Positions 23,565 to 33,961 of a stretch of 64,000 nucleotides of DNA are shown piece by piece. A program made the position numbers and the translations under genes. The notes under the pieces were generated by a model. It saw nothing but the letters and a program-made list of their open reading frames with translations. It did not search any database and was not told the origin of the DNA. Source of the DNA: Varanus komodoensis (lineage: Eukaryota; Chordata; Lepidosauria; Squamata; Varanidae). The stretch lies in NCBI RefSeq assembly GCF_004798865.1, contig NW_025335568.1, positions 6,777,669 through 6,841,668 of the forward strand, given 5' to 3'. Positions within the stretch are counted from its first letter, which is position 1, and each line of letters starts with the position of its first letter.

Positions 23565-23700
23565 TGAGCTCCAAGTTAATCTGGAGTCTTCAGATGCTTT
23601 GGACTCCAATCAGCATCGTGGCTAATGCAGGAGTATTGGAGGTTGTAGGGAAACTATATATTCCAGCACCACGTTGGAGATACTATTCTAACAGGCATGG
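23565..23700. mobile_element. Decayed fold-back dispersed repeat
   Basis: GATGCTTTGGACTCCAATCA near the left and GGAGGTTGTAGGGAAACTAT near the centre resemble a very common squamate fold-back repeat whose two halves read GTTGGACTACAACTCCCATC and its reverse complement. A second relic is at 52120-52255. Ends are uncertain. Confidence 0.35.
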
Positions 23701-23769
23701 CTAGGCGGAGATAGTAAAGTGAGAGCCATCTAGTGTAGAGTAGACCAACACTAGATGGTGCCCACACCA

Positions 23770-23855
23770 TGTAGAGTAGACCTACTGAAATAAATGAGGC
23801 TTAAAGTTGCTCTAGACTCACTCCCTTCCATTCTTTTCAATGGGTCTGCTCTACA
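23770..23855. repeat. Imperfect 27-bp inverted repeat (fold-back)
   Basis: The left arm 23770-23796 starts TGTAGAGTAGACCTACTGAA. The right arm 23829-23855, reverse-complemented, starts TGTAGAGCAGACCCATTGAA. They match at about 22 of 27 positions around a 32-nt loop. A direct copy of GTAGAGTAGACC also lies just upstream near 23735. It resembles short fold-back elements with TTCAATGGGTCT-type words seen in reptile DNA. Confidence 0.7.
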
Positions 23856-23879
23856 TTGGAGGAATTGCAATTGCACTGA

Positions 23880-24379
23880 TATGGGACAAGGTCACACCAA
23901 GTCTGGGTGCTGCAACCAGTAAGCATAGAGCTCCACCACCCAAACAGTGCGGGTAACTGCTAAGCAAGGGAACCATTGATGGTATTCCATGGATGTTCAG
24001 GTTCTCACCCAGAGCTCGTTCCAAGAGTGACCTCAGAGAAAGGGTTTAGTGGATGGGCAAGGCTTCCACTCTAGCTCTGCATAGGACGCCCATAGTAGGT
24101 TGCAGGGATCCCCATAGCATAGTGCCTGAAATAACCCATCTATGTATGTAAGTTCAGCATATTCAATTAAAGGAGGGAGTAGGATTCTTCGTAATGGGTT
24201 TGGTTTCAGACTGGACCATGGACCAATTAGCATAGCTAGCAAGAATCTTGGATCCGACAGCTGATTCCCAGCTGCCTCCTGCTTAGCGTGGAAGTTGCTT
24301 TGGCAGAGAATTCAGCTCTGCAAATATATGCCACAAGCTAGGCATTCCCTCCCAGAAAGACAGACTCTCCAGCACTTCT
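23880..24379. other. Non-coding stretch
   Basis: Nothing recognised. Confidence 0.4.
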
Positions 24380-25150
24380 TGTAAGTGCCTTTATTTTACA
24401 CGGAAGACTCTAAGCGTACACAAGCCTCTGAGCATACACAAGGAGAGATGTTGACCCCTCTCTGCCCCCCTTCACCCAAAGTTTTGCTTATGAACCCTCC
24501 TGGTCTGCCTCTGGAAGGAGGGGTGCTGTGGAACTGGGCATGCCAGCATTCTGCACTCTGAACCCCCAGCGGGGCCAGGCTGAGGCTGTGGTGACGGGCC
24601 CTTGGGCCCAGCTCCTCAGGAGGTGGCCGTTCTCCATCCAACAAACTACCCATTTCCAGATCTCCTCCCTCTGGATGTTTGTGCCCATCTTCTCCTTCAC
24701 TCCCGCAGGTGGGCAGCCTGGACTCCATGGGTGTCCTTGAGCTGCTTGCCTGCATCCAGAGCAGGCTCTGGCTGGTACTGAGAGGCCGGCTCAGACTGTC
24801 CGTTGCAACAATTCTTTTATCAGCGTTTGAGCTCTGAGCCTTGTCTGGATCAACCAGCTCCCCATCACCCTCCGACTCTGAGCTATCCGCCCCACCCAAA
24901 TGGCCAGCTTCTCGTGCACGCCTGGGAATCTTGCCAGAGCAGGCACATATGACAATATATCCCAGAAGAGGGATGAGTGAAGGGAGCTGCAGGCCAAAAC
25001 ATCAGGAGGGTGCAAGAGGAGCATCCCTTGCCTAGAGAGACCCAGCACTGAGCTGCCACAACCACACACACAATAACTGCTGCACAGAAGTTGTGCCTAC
25101 ATAGACGGGAAAAGAACAAAACCCAGAACTCCGACAACTCGCCCAGGGTA
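24380..25150 (-). mobile_element. Candidate LTR-type fossil segment
   Basis: On the minus strand a GA-rich, acidic-coding stretch is followed by an AATAAA signal and then GTGCTGGAGAGTCTGTCTTT about 30 bp further on, an arrangement like the R-U5 part of an LTR. Defined ends, a primer-binding site and a target duplication were not found, and no coding domain can be assigned. It would be an old solo or partial copy. A 167-codon minus-strand frame through it has no recognised domain. Confidence 0.25.
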
Positions 25151-26254
25151 GGATTCTGTTCTTAGCATTCATAGCATTTCGGGAGCAAATGGTGTGCGGC
25201 CAGGAGCAGTTCCACCCAGTGGCTGCCCGTTTGCGCACCAACTCACTAAGCAGCGCTGTGGGTGACATTTCCTGCTGCCGTTACGGCTCTCATAGGAGGA
25301 AGGAATCAGGCTTGCTGGAGAACAGCTTGAAGATGCGAGTCCCACTGGCTTCAGCACTATTTACGTCTGTGTACCCAAGACTAGGATGGTAGCTCTGGGG
25401 CTTATTTATCCCTCCTTCATTTTTAATGAATCGCTTTTTGGCCTGTTTATGTATTTTTCATTGGAAACCTACAATCCTGCTTTCCGATGCACAGAGGCAG
25501 TTGGAACAGCACAAAGAGGGGCATTCGTGCTGCAGTTGCATGTTGAGGTGGGAATGAGTTTTGCTGAGCATGGAGGGACCTACTCTGGGAAGGGGAGTAA
25601 AGGGGTACCAGATAAACCGATCGGTTCTGTCTGTGTAGCTTGCTTGCTTGCTTTCCCTTTTTCTCTTTTCTTCTAGTATGGTGTTCAGATGTGCAAAGAC
25701 CTTGTTGGTACAATAACACTGTCAGGGATATATGCATTTATTTATTAAAAGCACTTATGTAATGCCTTTTACCAGTGATTTCAAGATGGTTTGCAAAAAA
25801 TGAAGTGACAATAAACAATGGGAATGAAAGGGACCTGTGATAAAAGTGCAGTTAAGGGCATGAGCCTAGCGGGATGCCCCAAACACTCCAAAATCAAAGG
25901 ATTATGGAGGGTATTGGGAGTACAGAGTTGAAGGTCACCTCTGAGCTCTTCTCTTTCATGAAAGCATGTAGATGGTTCATTCTGGCCACCTAAGTTAGGT
26001 GCTTCAGAGGGAGAGGGAAGGAAACGGAGGCATGACCAGGACCTGCTCACCTCCCTGCTCACCTGAATGACCTCTAAACCCCTTTTTGGAGGTTTCTCAT
26101 GTGGTCCTGGAGGAGTAGCCAGTGTGGTTTTCTCCATGCTTGCTGAGAAGCCGAATGGGAACCAAGCACAGGGTCTCGGCTCTGACATTGGACCTGATGG
26201 TCAATGCTGGAGCTGGGATGCTAAGTACTCCTGTGGTGCTCTGGATGGTTGCTA
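25151..26254. other. Non-coding stretch with a possible weak LINE tail
   Basis: A short TTTATTTATTAAAAGCACTT at 25738-25757, with AAGATGGTTTGCAAAAAATG at 25783-25802, may be a decayed LINE terminus on the minus strand. The rest is unrecognised. Confidence 0.35.
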
Positions 26255-26890
26255 TTATTATTAATTATTATTTTTAGATTTTTAGCCTGCCCCATTAACC
26301 ACAAGGCTCCCTGGTCAGGTTACAGAGAAACATATATCATCAATAAAATCATATAGAAAGCATATAATAAAAGATTAAAATAATAACACAATAAAACACA
26401 CTAATGTCAGAGCCTGCAATTACATAAAAGGCATAACCACACTCTGATAAAATATGCAACTGTTAAAACCAATCTAAGAATTAAAATACCAGTAGGAAAA
26501 AAAGTCTTCGCCTGGCTCCAGAAAAAAAATGCAAAGAAGGCACCAGGCGAATCTCTCTGGGGAGCTCATTCCAAAGTCGGGGTGCCACTCCCAAAAAGGC
26601 CCTTCTTCTTGTAGACAGCCTCCTTACTTCCTGAGGACAGAGCTCCTTCAGAAGGGCCTCAGATGATGATCTAAGGAGCTGGGCAGGTTTATATGGGAAG
26701 AGGTGCTCCTTTTGATTCCCTGGCCCCAAGCCATTTAGGACTTAAGCGCTTGAATTGAATTGCACATCAAGCTCAATTGGTAACCAGTGGAGGTGATACA
26801 GGACTGGCTTTATATAATCATTTCTTCCGGTCCTCATCAACAGCCTCATATTTCTATATGACCATTGGACAGACCTTCCCAATGTGGTTT
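26255..26890 (-). mobile_element. L2-like LINE, 3' end
   Basis: The minus strand encodes LLMRTGRNDYIKPVLYHLHW, LPIEL, then LNGLGPGNQKEHLFPYKPAQ, LLRSSSEALLKEL, RRAFLGVAPRLWNELPREIR and LVPSLHFFSGARRRLFF before the A/T-rich UTR. This equals the C-terminus at 14750-15100. An 82-codon stretch is uninterrupted. The terminal coding hairpin is at 26510-26549 (9 of 11 pairs on the plus strand, 10 of 11 in the RNA sense when a G-U pair is allowed). Confidence 0.88.
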
Positions 26891-27504
26891 TATAGATGAG
26901 TCACATACTCTTCTGAGAGAAGGTCTGAGTTTGCAACCTGAGAGAAAGTAAAGCATTAAATGCCACAACCTTTAAAAACAAATACATGAGTTTAGCTGAT
27001 GACCAGTAAAATTAGTGCCCAGTAGGAAGGAAGGGGCTTTTTTATGGTCACATTTTAATGAAAAGTTACCGATATTACACAAGCAAGCTACTATATGAAC
27101 TGAAACTCAGTTGCCCTTCGAAATGTGCCCAACCAAAACAACACATACAAAATGCACATATTGGGGAAAATAGCATTTAAAATGTATGATATTAGGGAAA
27201 TGGCCCGAAAAGACATGAGTGTGAGGCAAAAATGCACACAGAAATGTGTTGGCAACATTCTGTACGTGTTTATGCATTTACAGTTAGAAATTTGTCAAGG
27301 GTGAGGCATATCCAGAAACTGGTGAAATAAGACATGGAGAAACCAGAATCAAGAGATGAGTCCATGCCCGTTGCTTGGTGTAGTCCTTTGGGGAGGACCA
27401 TCCACAGCCCCCAGAAGAAAGTCCTTCCCCTTGCAGCCAGAAGCACCACCTCTTGTAGAAATGGTATTTGGGGATTTCCCTTGGCTGGTGATCTTAAAAA
27501 GAAG
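26891..27504. other. Unassigned stretch with TGCACA-rich core
   Basis: Near 27130-27290 words such as AAATGCACATATTGGGGAAA and AAAATGCACACAGAAATG recur, resembling but not clearly alignable to the unclassified repeat at 29885. Confidence 0.3.
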
Positions 27505-27768
27505 GCAGGTTAGAACGGAAGAATGTACTCCTTCTGTCGCATCATGAGAAGGCAAGACTTCCTGGAGAAGACAGTCATCATAGGGAAAGTTGAAATCAGA
27601 GGAAGAAAAGGAAGACTAAATAAGGGATGGTTTGACTCCACCAAGGAAGCCACCTCCTTGAATTTAGAACAACCAAGCAGAAATGTCCTAGAAAGATAAT
27701 TTTGGAAGGATTTGATTCCTAGGGTCACCATAAGTCAGAGATGACTTGACAGCACATAATAGTGAGAG
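27505..27768 (+). mobile_element. RTE-clade (Bov-B-related) LINE 3' end, old
   Basis: Plus-strand residues RRQDFLEKTVIIGKVEIRGR, KGRLNKGWFDSTKEATSLNL, EQPSRNVLE correspond to the Bov-B C-terminus (MRRKDSLEK-MLG-IDGKRRRG, RMRWLDG-T-A-GM-L, VEDRKAWR). The end reads GGGTCACCATAAGTCAGAGA, TGACTTGACAGCACATAAT, an RTE-type terminus. It is distinct from and older than the copies at 49541 and 51164. Confidence 0.7.
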
Positions 27769-28949
27769 CTTCTTCTGTATGTAGAAGCATTCAAGCATTA
27801 TCCCGAAGACATAAGGTCTGCTCACTGAAGCTCTCTCAGTTGCGTTTAGTCCAAGATTAAACTACTCCCTTTCACTTTGCCAATTGTGTATGACATGGAT
27901 GCATGTTGACTGGGTATTTATGTGATACCCATTGACTTCTGAATAAGTCCGTTGGTTTGGATCACTGTTTCCTTTGCTTCCCTTAATATAACACATGCCT
28001 AGTTAGTTTGCTCTGTTTGATGTTTCCAATGCCATTTCCATGCAGTTCTGAAAAGGATATTTTCACATATGACATTAATTCTGTTTTGGTTTTGGGTTTG
28101 TTTTTACCTCCTACAAATATAGATTGGGACAACTATTATGTTTATGAACAAATGTATATGAACAGTGATTGGGAGAGAAAAAGAAGTGAAGCTCTACTTC
28201 ATTTTTTAAACCCGACAACAACAAGAATGCACTGGGGGTTTGGGATAAGTTCATCTGAAGGTCAGCCACAAAACACAGCATCTTCTGCCCGAGCTATTAC
28301 AAGGAGGTTTGCAGATACTGAGAAATAACTTTTTTTAAAGATACAATACCTGACAAAATATAATTGAAATGAAGAAATGGAAATTTATTTTAGGATGATA
28401 CTCAATTACAACACACATTCCATTCAGCCAGCTCAACAAATTTATTTCCACCATCCATCTTTTTCTTACAGTAAAAGAAGAACAAAAAAGAAAAGAGAGA
28501 AAGAAAAAGAATGGAATGGAAAGGAAAATGAAACCCAGTTCGGCAAGCTGCGCACAGTTAAAGGACATAAGAATTAGCAAGTTGGATTAAACCACCCAAC
28601 CTTGCAACTTTATGTCAAGAATGTTACTCCTTGCTGATCAAATCAGGCTGTTAAATAACCAAAAACACAACACTAAACCACATACATCACTTCCATACTT
28701 GTGTGCAAGCGAGTAAGCCTTATTGTATACTGTGCAATGTGCCTCTGAGTAAACATGCATTTGCTTGCACGTTTGTCTGGAAACTTCTGCACCCATCCAG
28801 TGGCTGGGACCCTGAGCACAAGCCCCTCCCTTGCTCTTGAGAATCGCCCATTCTTTGAAGTTCCATGCACACACATCCCCCAAAAGATGCTCAAAGGAAG
28901 ACGTCAACCCAGTGTGTAGCAGCTGTGTAAAATGCAGATCCCATGCTAG
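27769..28949. other. Non-coding stretch
   Basis: A purine-rich AAAG/GGAA stretch lies at 28470-28540. No family was recognised. Words such as TGAATAAGTC near 27940 are reminiscent of short fold-back repeats but too decayed to call. Confidence 0.35.
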
Positions 28950-29103
28950 GGAGTATTAAGAAAGGGATCAAGAATTGCAACGCTGACAATGTCATGCCTT
29001 TTTGCTCATTGAGAGGGCGGCCATACTGCTGGTTTGCCACTGTGTGTCTGGAGTCCTGGATTAGATGGACTTTGGTCTGACCCAGCATGACTTCTCTTCT
29101 GTT
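28950..29103 (+). mobile_element. CR1-type LINE 3' tail (KFMED subfamily)
   Basis: TTTGCCACTGTGTGTCTGGA, then GATTAGATGGACTTTGGTCT and GACCCAGCATGACTTCTCTT match the terminal part of the subfamily seen at 38695-39265 and 44690-44945. Confidence 0.6.
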
Positions 29104-29884
29104 CACTGCAAATTCAGCAGAGCATTTTAGTACTGGGATGCCTTTCATCTAATCCTGCAAGGCTCTTCATGCAGAGGCTGGGAGGCAGAGGACCAATTCT
29201 TTCGTCAGTGTTTTCCAAACGGCGGCCTTGGGGTGCCCCGTCATTTGTATGACTGGCAGCCTGAAATAAAACTTTTACCACCATGCACACTCCAGGGGCT
29301 GCATGCAGCCGGGTCGTTGGTGATCTTTCAACCCACGGACTGTGCTTGATTTCAAAAGAGTTCTCAGGCATTGCATTCCACATGGGTGAGCTGAGTCATA
29401 GGCAAAAGTGCGATGGCCAAAATGACCAGAAAAGTCAGCGTATTTTAGCTTCAAGTGCTTTGTAGACTTCATATTAACTAAAGTCAAGGTAGCCTTCATT
29501 TCTTCTTGGTTTTTTCCTTTCTCTTCTGCATTACCACAATTAGCCAGCGCAGGTGTATAAAAGCACAACAGTGGCATGGATTTCTGTATGGTCATGCATA
29601 AGGGGATGCTACCAACGGTTTCTCAGGTTTGTGTTCTCGCCAGGTTGTGGGTATATTTCCTTCTGTGATTGTCTGCTCTTCGTACATATTTTGCCAGTAT
29701 ATATTTTGATTGCATAGCAGGACTGGAGAGCAGTAGGAACGTGTAATAAATGCCAGCACGTTTTCCATGAGTATGTACCATTCTGCACCTGCTAGGCTGA
29801 GCAGGGGCTCCGCTGCAGCCTGCAAAGACGAGGCACACCTGAGTTTCCAGCGTGATTCATGGACTGCAATATGTATACTTGACA
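29104..29884. other. Non-coding stretch
   Basis: Nothing recognised. Confidence 0.4.
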
Positions 29885-30030
29885 GCATGCACGCATTTGA
29901 AAAAAAAGTGTGCTTTTGAAAAACATGGCAGGAGGCATACTTAATCAATGGGAGAACAATGCTTACACTTCAGACGTGTACACGATCTGTGTGTGCCTTT
30001 GGAGCAATAGGCACGACATTTCATGCGAAA
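29885..30030 (+). repeat. Unclassified dispersed repeat, copy 1
   Basis: CATGCACGCATTTGAAAAAA, GTGTGCTTTTGAAAAACATG, ATCAATGGGAGAACAATGCT and TCAGACGTGTACACGATC align with 52490-52645 on the plus strand and with 47640-47960 on the minus strand in the same order. No coding or transposon terminus was identified. The family is defined here only by mutual similarity. Confidence 0.6.
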
Positions 30031-30507
30031 AGAAGAAAATGGAGATTGCAGGCGCACAGCATGACATGGGTCTGAGAAGGAACAGAAGTTGGAGGCCCTG
30101 GATGAACTTGCGGTTTCCTTGTATGCATATTCCAACAGATGAGAAAGCAGAATGATATAAATGATGTGTGCTAATTGATCCTGAAGCTCTGCTGGTTCTT
30201 AAATTAATTTTAGTGATTTGCCAGTGTTAAATCAAAGGGGACGCAGGGTCTTGGGGACCCTGGAAATAATGGATTAGAAACAGAGATAAGCGACTTTGTG
30301 GTTTCCGTTCCTGACATTCTGATGAACAAACTTCCAAACTTCTTGTTGGAATTGACATTCTGAATGTTCATGACATAAAACTGGGTGAGGGGAGCTCTCT
30401 CCTTCATCTCCCCCTTCCCCATGAGCCCAGTTCAGACATGCAGAAACTGTTACGATCCTAATACATAAACTGGTTGATTTAATCATCATAAACTGGATCA
30501 TATATTT
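30031..30507. other. Non-coding stretch
   Basis: Nothing recognised. Confidence 0.4.
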
Positions 30508-30748
30508 TATTATTTATTTATTTAATTAATTTTTCGATTTATACCCTGCCTTTTTCCTACAAAGGGTTCAAGGCAGCTTACATCTCCTCCTCCATCTTAT
30601 CCCCACAACAACAACCCTGTGAGGTAGGTTGGGCTGAGAGTCTGTGACTGGCCCAAAGTCACCCAGTTGGCTCCATGGCTGAGCGGGGACTCAAAATTCT
30701 CTCAGTCCCGGTCCCATGCTCTTAACCACCACACCACACTGGCTCTCA
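30508..30748 (-). mobile_element. MIR-like SINE, near full length
   Basis: Minus strand: GAGAGCCAGTGTGGTGTGGT head, TTAAGAGCATGGGAC, a damaged B box, GGCCAGTCACAGACTCTCAG, CCTCACAGGGTTGTTGTTGT, GTAAGCTGCCTTGAACCC and GGGTATAAATCG then AAAT tail. The tail arms CTGCCTT and AAGGCAG pair perfectly over 7 bp. Confidence 0.85.
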
Positions 30749-31087
30749 GAGAAAAGGCAGAGAGAAAAGGCACTCTGTGTGAAATGACAGACATCATTAC
30801 AAGAGTGAAAGGTTTGCCTTTTGCACCAGGCGGTTATGGACTTTGGTGCAACTGTTGATCGCAGTGAAACAATCTGGGAAGGAAAAAATACTGGTAAAGT
30901 GTCTGGGAAGCTGATGTGGGTGAGCAATGCATTTCAGCTCATTCTTGACCACAATGCATCCCTTTTGCACTTTCTACAAATGAACACAGACCTGAATGCA
31001 GTTTTTGTTCTTAAATCCATACATCCACATGCTTAAGATACAGTTTGTACAAAAAGGGAGGAAAGTGTCTGAAAAGTGCATGTGAAG
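30749..31087. other. Non-coding stretch
   Basis: Nothing recognised. Confidence 0.4.
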
Positions 31088-31925
31088 GTAGAATCATGGA
31101 ATAATAGAGTTAGAAGGGGTCAGAAGGGCACTGGGTCCAGTCCCCCGCTCAGTGCAGGACTCCAGGTTAAACCATCCCTCTCAGATGGTTGCCCAGGTGC
31201 ACCTTGAATGCCTCCAGGTGAGACAGCCCACAACCTCCCTGGGTCATGGGCTCCATTGTTGCACGGCTCTGTCCTTTTTTCCCCTGATATCTACCCAGAA
31301 CATGGCTACCTGTAACTGACCTTCCTCTTTGTGGCAGCCTTTCAAGTACCCCCCCCAGTCTTCCCTTCTCGAGGCTGAACAAGCCCAGTTCTTTCAATCT
31401 CTCTCCACAGGGCTTTCTTCCCAGTCCCTGGATCACCCTTGTTGGCCTCCTCGGAACACTTTCCAGTTCTTTCTTAAACTATGGTGTCCAGAAGTGAACA
31501 CAGTGCTCCTGATGAGGCCTAACCAGTTCTGAGGAGAGGAAAATGAGAACTTCACTTGATTTGGTAGTGATATCCTACTAATGCAACCTAAAATAGCACT
31601 TTCCCTGTTACGGCCATATCACATTGTTGCCTCATATTCAGGTTGTGATCTAGAACAATTCCAAGACAAGACCCTGCAGTATTGTTGAGTCAAGTATGCC
31701 CCATGATGTAACAAGACATTCAGTTTTTTCCCTAGGTGCTGATCTTGGCATTTGCCCCCTTTGAATTGCATTCTGTTGTTTTCAGCCTGGCATTCCAACC
31801 TATCAAGGTCACCTTGAATCTTCTTTCTGTCTTTCAGCATATCTATACCTACCCCACCCACTTTTTTGCAATTGGCAGATTTGACGATCATTCAAATATC
31901 TTTACATTTGAAAAATGCATGCAAG
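31088..31925 (-). mobile_element. CR1 LINE, RT C-terminus to 3' end
   Basis: Minus-strand residues include DLDRLECQAENNRMQFKGGK, C-DQHLGKKL, later [20 protein letters not shown] and [20 protein letters not shown]. The 3' end reads GTCCTGCACTGAGCGGGGGA, CTGGACCCAGTGCCCTTC, CTCTATTATTCCATGATTCT, the canonical CR1 terminus. It belongs to the same subfamily as 20470-20935 and is interrupted by frameshifts. Confidence 0.88.
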
Positions 31926-33960
31926 TACTTTAAATTCACATAACTCACGCATGCATCTTGAAAGAAAACGTCACAGAAATAATGCAATAATGTGATTTGT
32001 GCGATGTTTAGGAAAAGCCCAGCACTCACCATCCAATGCAGGCATGAGTTGGAATGCTCCCTCAACAGACCAACAATGGTAAAAACAAACCCATCATGGC
32101 TTGCTGTCTTGTCTGAATCCTGCCAGTATGTCCCTCAGGTCTCTATTAGACAGTGCTCCATAACAAAAATTCCCCATAGCTAAAGAACTGGTGCTAGCAA
32201 AGGGACAACTAATGGGTGCCTTCAGTGGTCCCGTGCAAAGATCAATGCTACAGCACTAGCTGCTTGTAAGTTTTTGGCAGATCCATGACTTATGCTCTGC
32301 AGTATCAGAAGATTTATTGTTTGGGGGTGAACAAGAAGGGTAAGGAGAAGACCCTTTTCTTGTTCTGCTTTGTTCGTTCTTCCCGAAAGGGCAGAATGGA
32401 AAATGGGTTAGCTAAAGGAATGCAAGTTTAAAAATAGATTCCATTCTTTGTGTTCATTCTTGTTCTTTTCTGTCTAAGCTGGTTTGATGGAAAATAAGTC
32501 AATATCTCTGAAGATTCTGTCACAGCACAGAATCTACTGCTAGTTCTTAACACTTGGAAGATACGTTCTATTTGCGCCTTTTGTTTTCTTTCCCGATTTC
32601 TCTGAATATGTGCAGGGTGCATTTGTATTTCCAGCATTTGATATGATGTTTTATTTATTGTCAAATTCTTAAGCGCTTCTTTGACCTTTGATGAGGTCTC
32701 TCCATCCTTCTTTTCTTCTCCAGCAGACTCAGGTGAAATTTTAGAAGCACAGTCTTTTTATTAAAACTGGGCAGGTTGCAGAACAGTCTAGAGCAATGCA
32801 GTGTCTCTTTGAGCTGATCACCCACCCTGATGGCTGTAAAGGGTTGCCTATTTGAATTATGAGAGCTTGACCAACTCGATTGCACCTTCTCCCGCACTTG
32901 CATTGAATGGTGCACATGGAAAAGGGAAGGTGCATGTCAGCTTGTTGTGAATATAATTACCCCTTGTGAGAAATGCATTCTTCCCAAGTTGGAGTTCCCT
33001 TGATGAGCTGAAACAAGAAAGGGTCAGCTGATTTCCCCAAATTGCAGGAACTGGAATGGGCACGGCATGGCATATATTACAAACCTTTTCTTAGAGGGAC
33101 TTTACCTAGGGGTACTTTGCACAATGCAAAAGGTTTTCAAGGACAAACGGAGGAACTTTGGGATATCCCCCCAATACATGCACATCTTGGGGGGATACAT
33201 TTCCAGCCTCCAGGATGTGAGAAGGTCATTAACATCCCTCCACATGTGAGATGATCCTGCCCCCTTGTACGCCAATGCAAGAAGAGAAAAATGGAGTCGA
33301 AAAGGACAGGAGTCTGGCAATCATGTCCTGTCTCTTCCTTGGTAAATATTCTACTCTGCTTCAGTGACTGCACTTAATAGAAATCTTCCGCTGATGCTTT
33401 GGTCTGCTTCTAATTGCATCTGGCCAAACATCAGGACGCCAAAAGCAAAGACTGTTGATTCAAAGCGGCACAGTGCTGTGTGAAAACATCACAGCCTATG
33501 CGATACTTACTGAAGCCATGCGCGACTAAATGAAATCACATCCCAAATGAAGCATTGTTTTTCTTCCTGGGAAAACTAATTGCTATTTTGTAGCCTGCTG
33601 GGTCGCTGACACCCCCTGCATGCTTTATTTATTTATTTTGCAGCGGCCTGGGCAAGCGGCAAGACTGGGAGGTCTATTGGGCATCTGGCGGCTGTAGCTG
33701 GGAAGCTACTTCAGGTGCAGCTGATCACAGTTTAGAAGCGGAGGGTTGGATGGGAACTTCAGGCAGAATCTCAGACAGATTCATCAAAGGATGAAATGGT
33801 GCATACTTAGTCTTACACAGCAGCCAATTTATGGGGTTGTGTATTGCATGCAAATGTAATACTTTCTCCTAGGATGTCTGGATCATATACCAACTCCTCT
33901 CCCTTGTTTTATCCTTACAGCAATCCTGTAAGTTAGGTTGGGCTGAGCAAGAAGCAGGAT
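31926..33960. other. Largely unique non-coding stretch
   Basis: The interval 32030-32180 has CATCATGGCTTGCTGTCTTG, TCTGAATCCTG-type words of MITE-like elements but no clear ends. The interval 33390-33620 lacks repeat relics and may be conserved non-coding DNA (impression only). A short piece near 33895-33945, AGCAATCCTGTAAGTTAGGT then TGGGCTGAG, is a relic of the MIR-like SINE on the minus strand. Confidence 0.35.
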
Positions 33961-33961
33961 C

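Noticed and set aside
24396-24899. Acidic 167-codon minus-strand frame as a host exon
   Set aside because: No splice-site context or conserved domain; it lies in a segment with LTR-like features.
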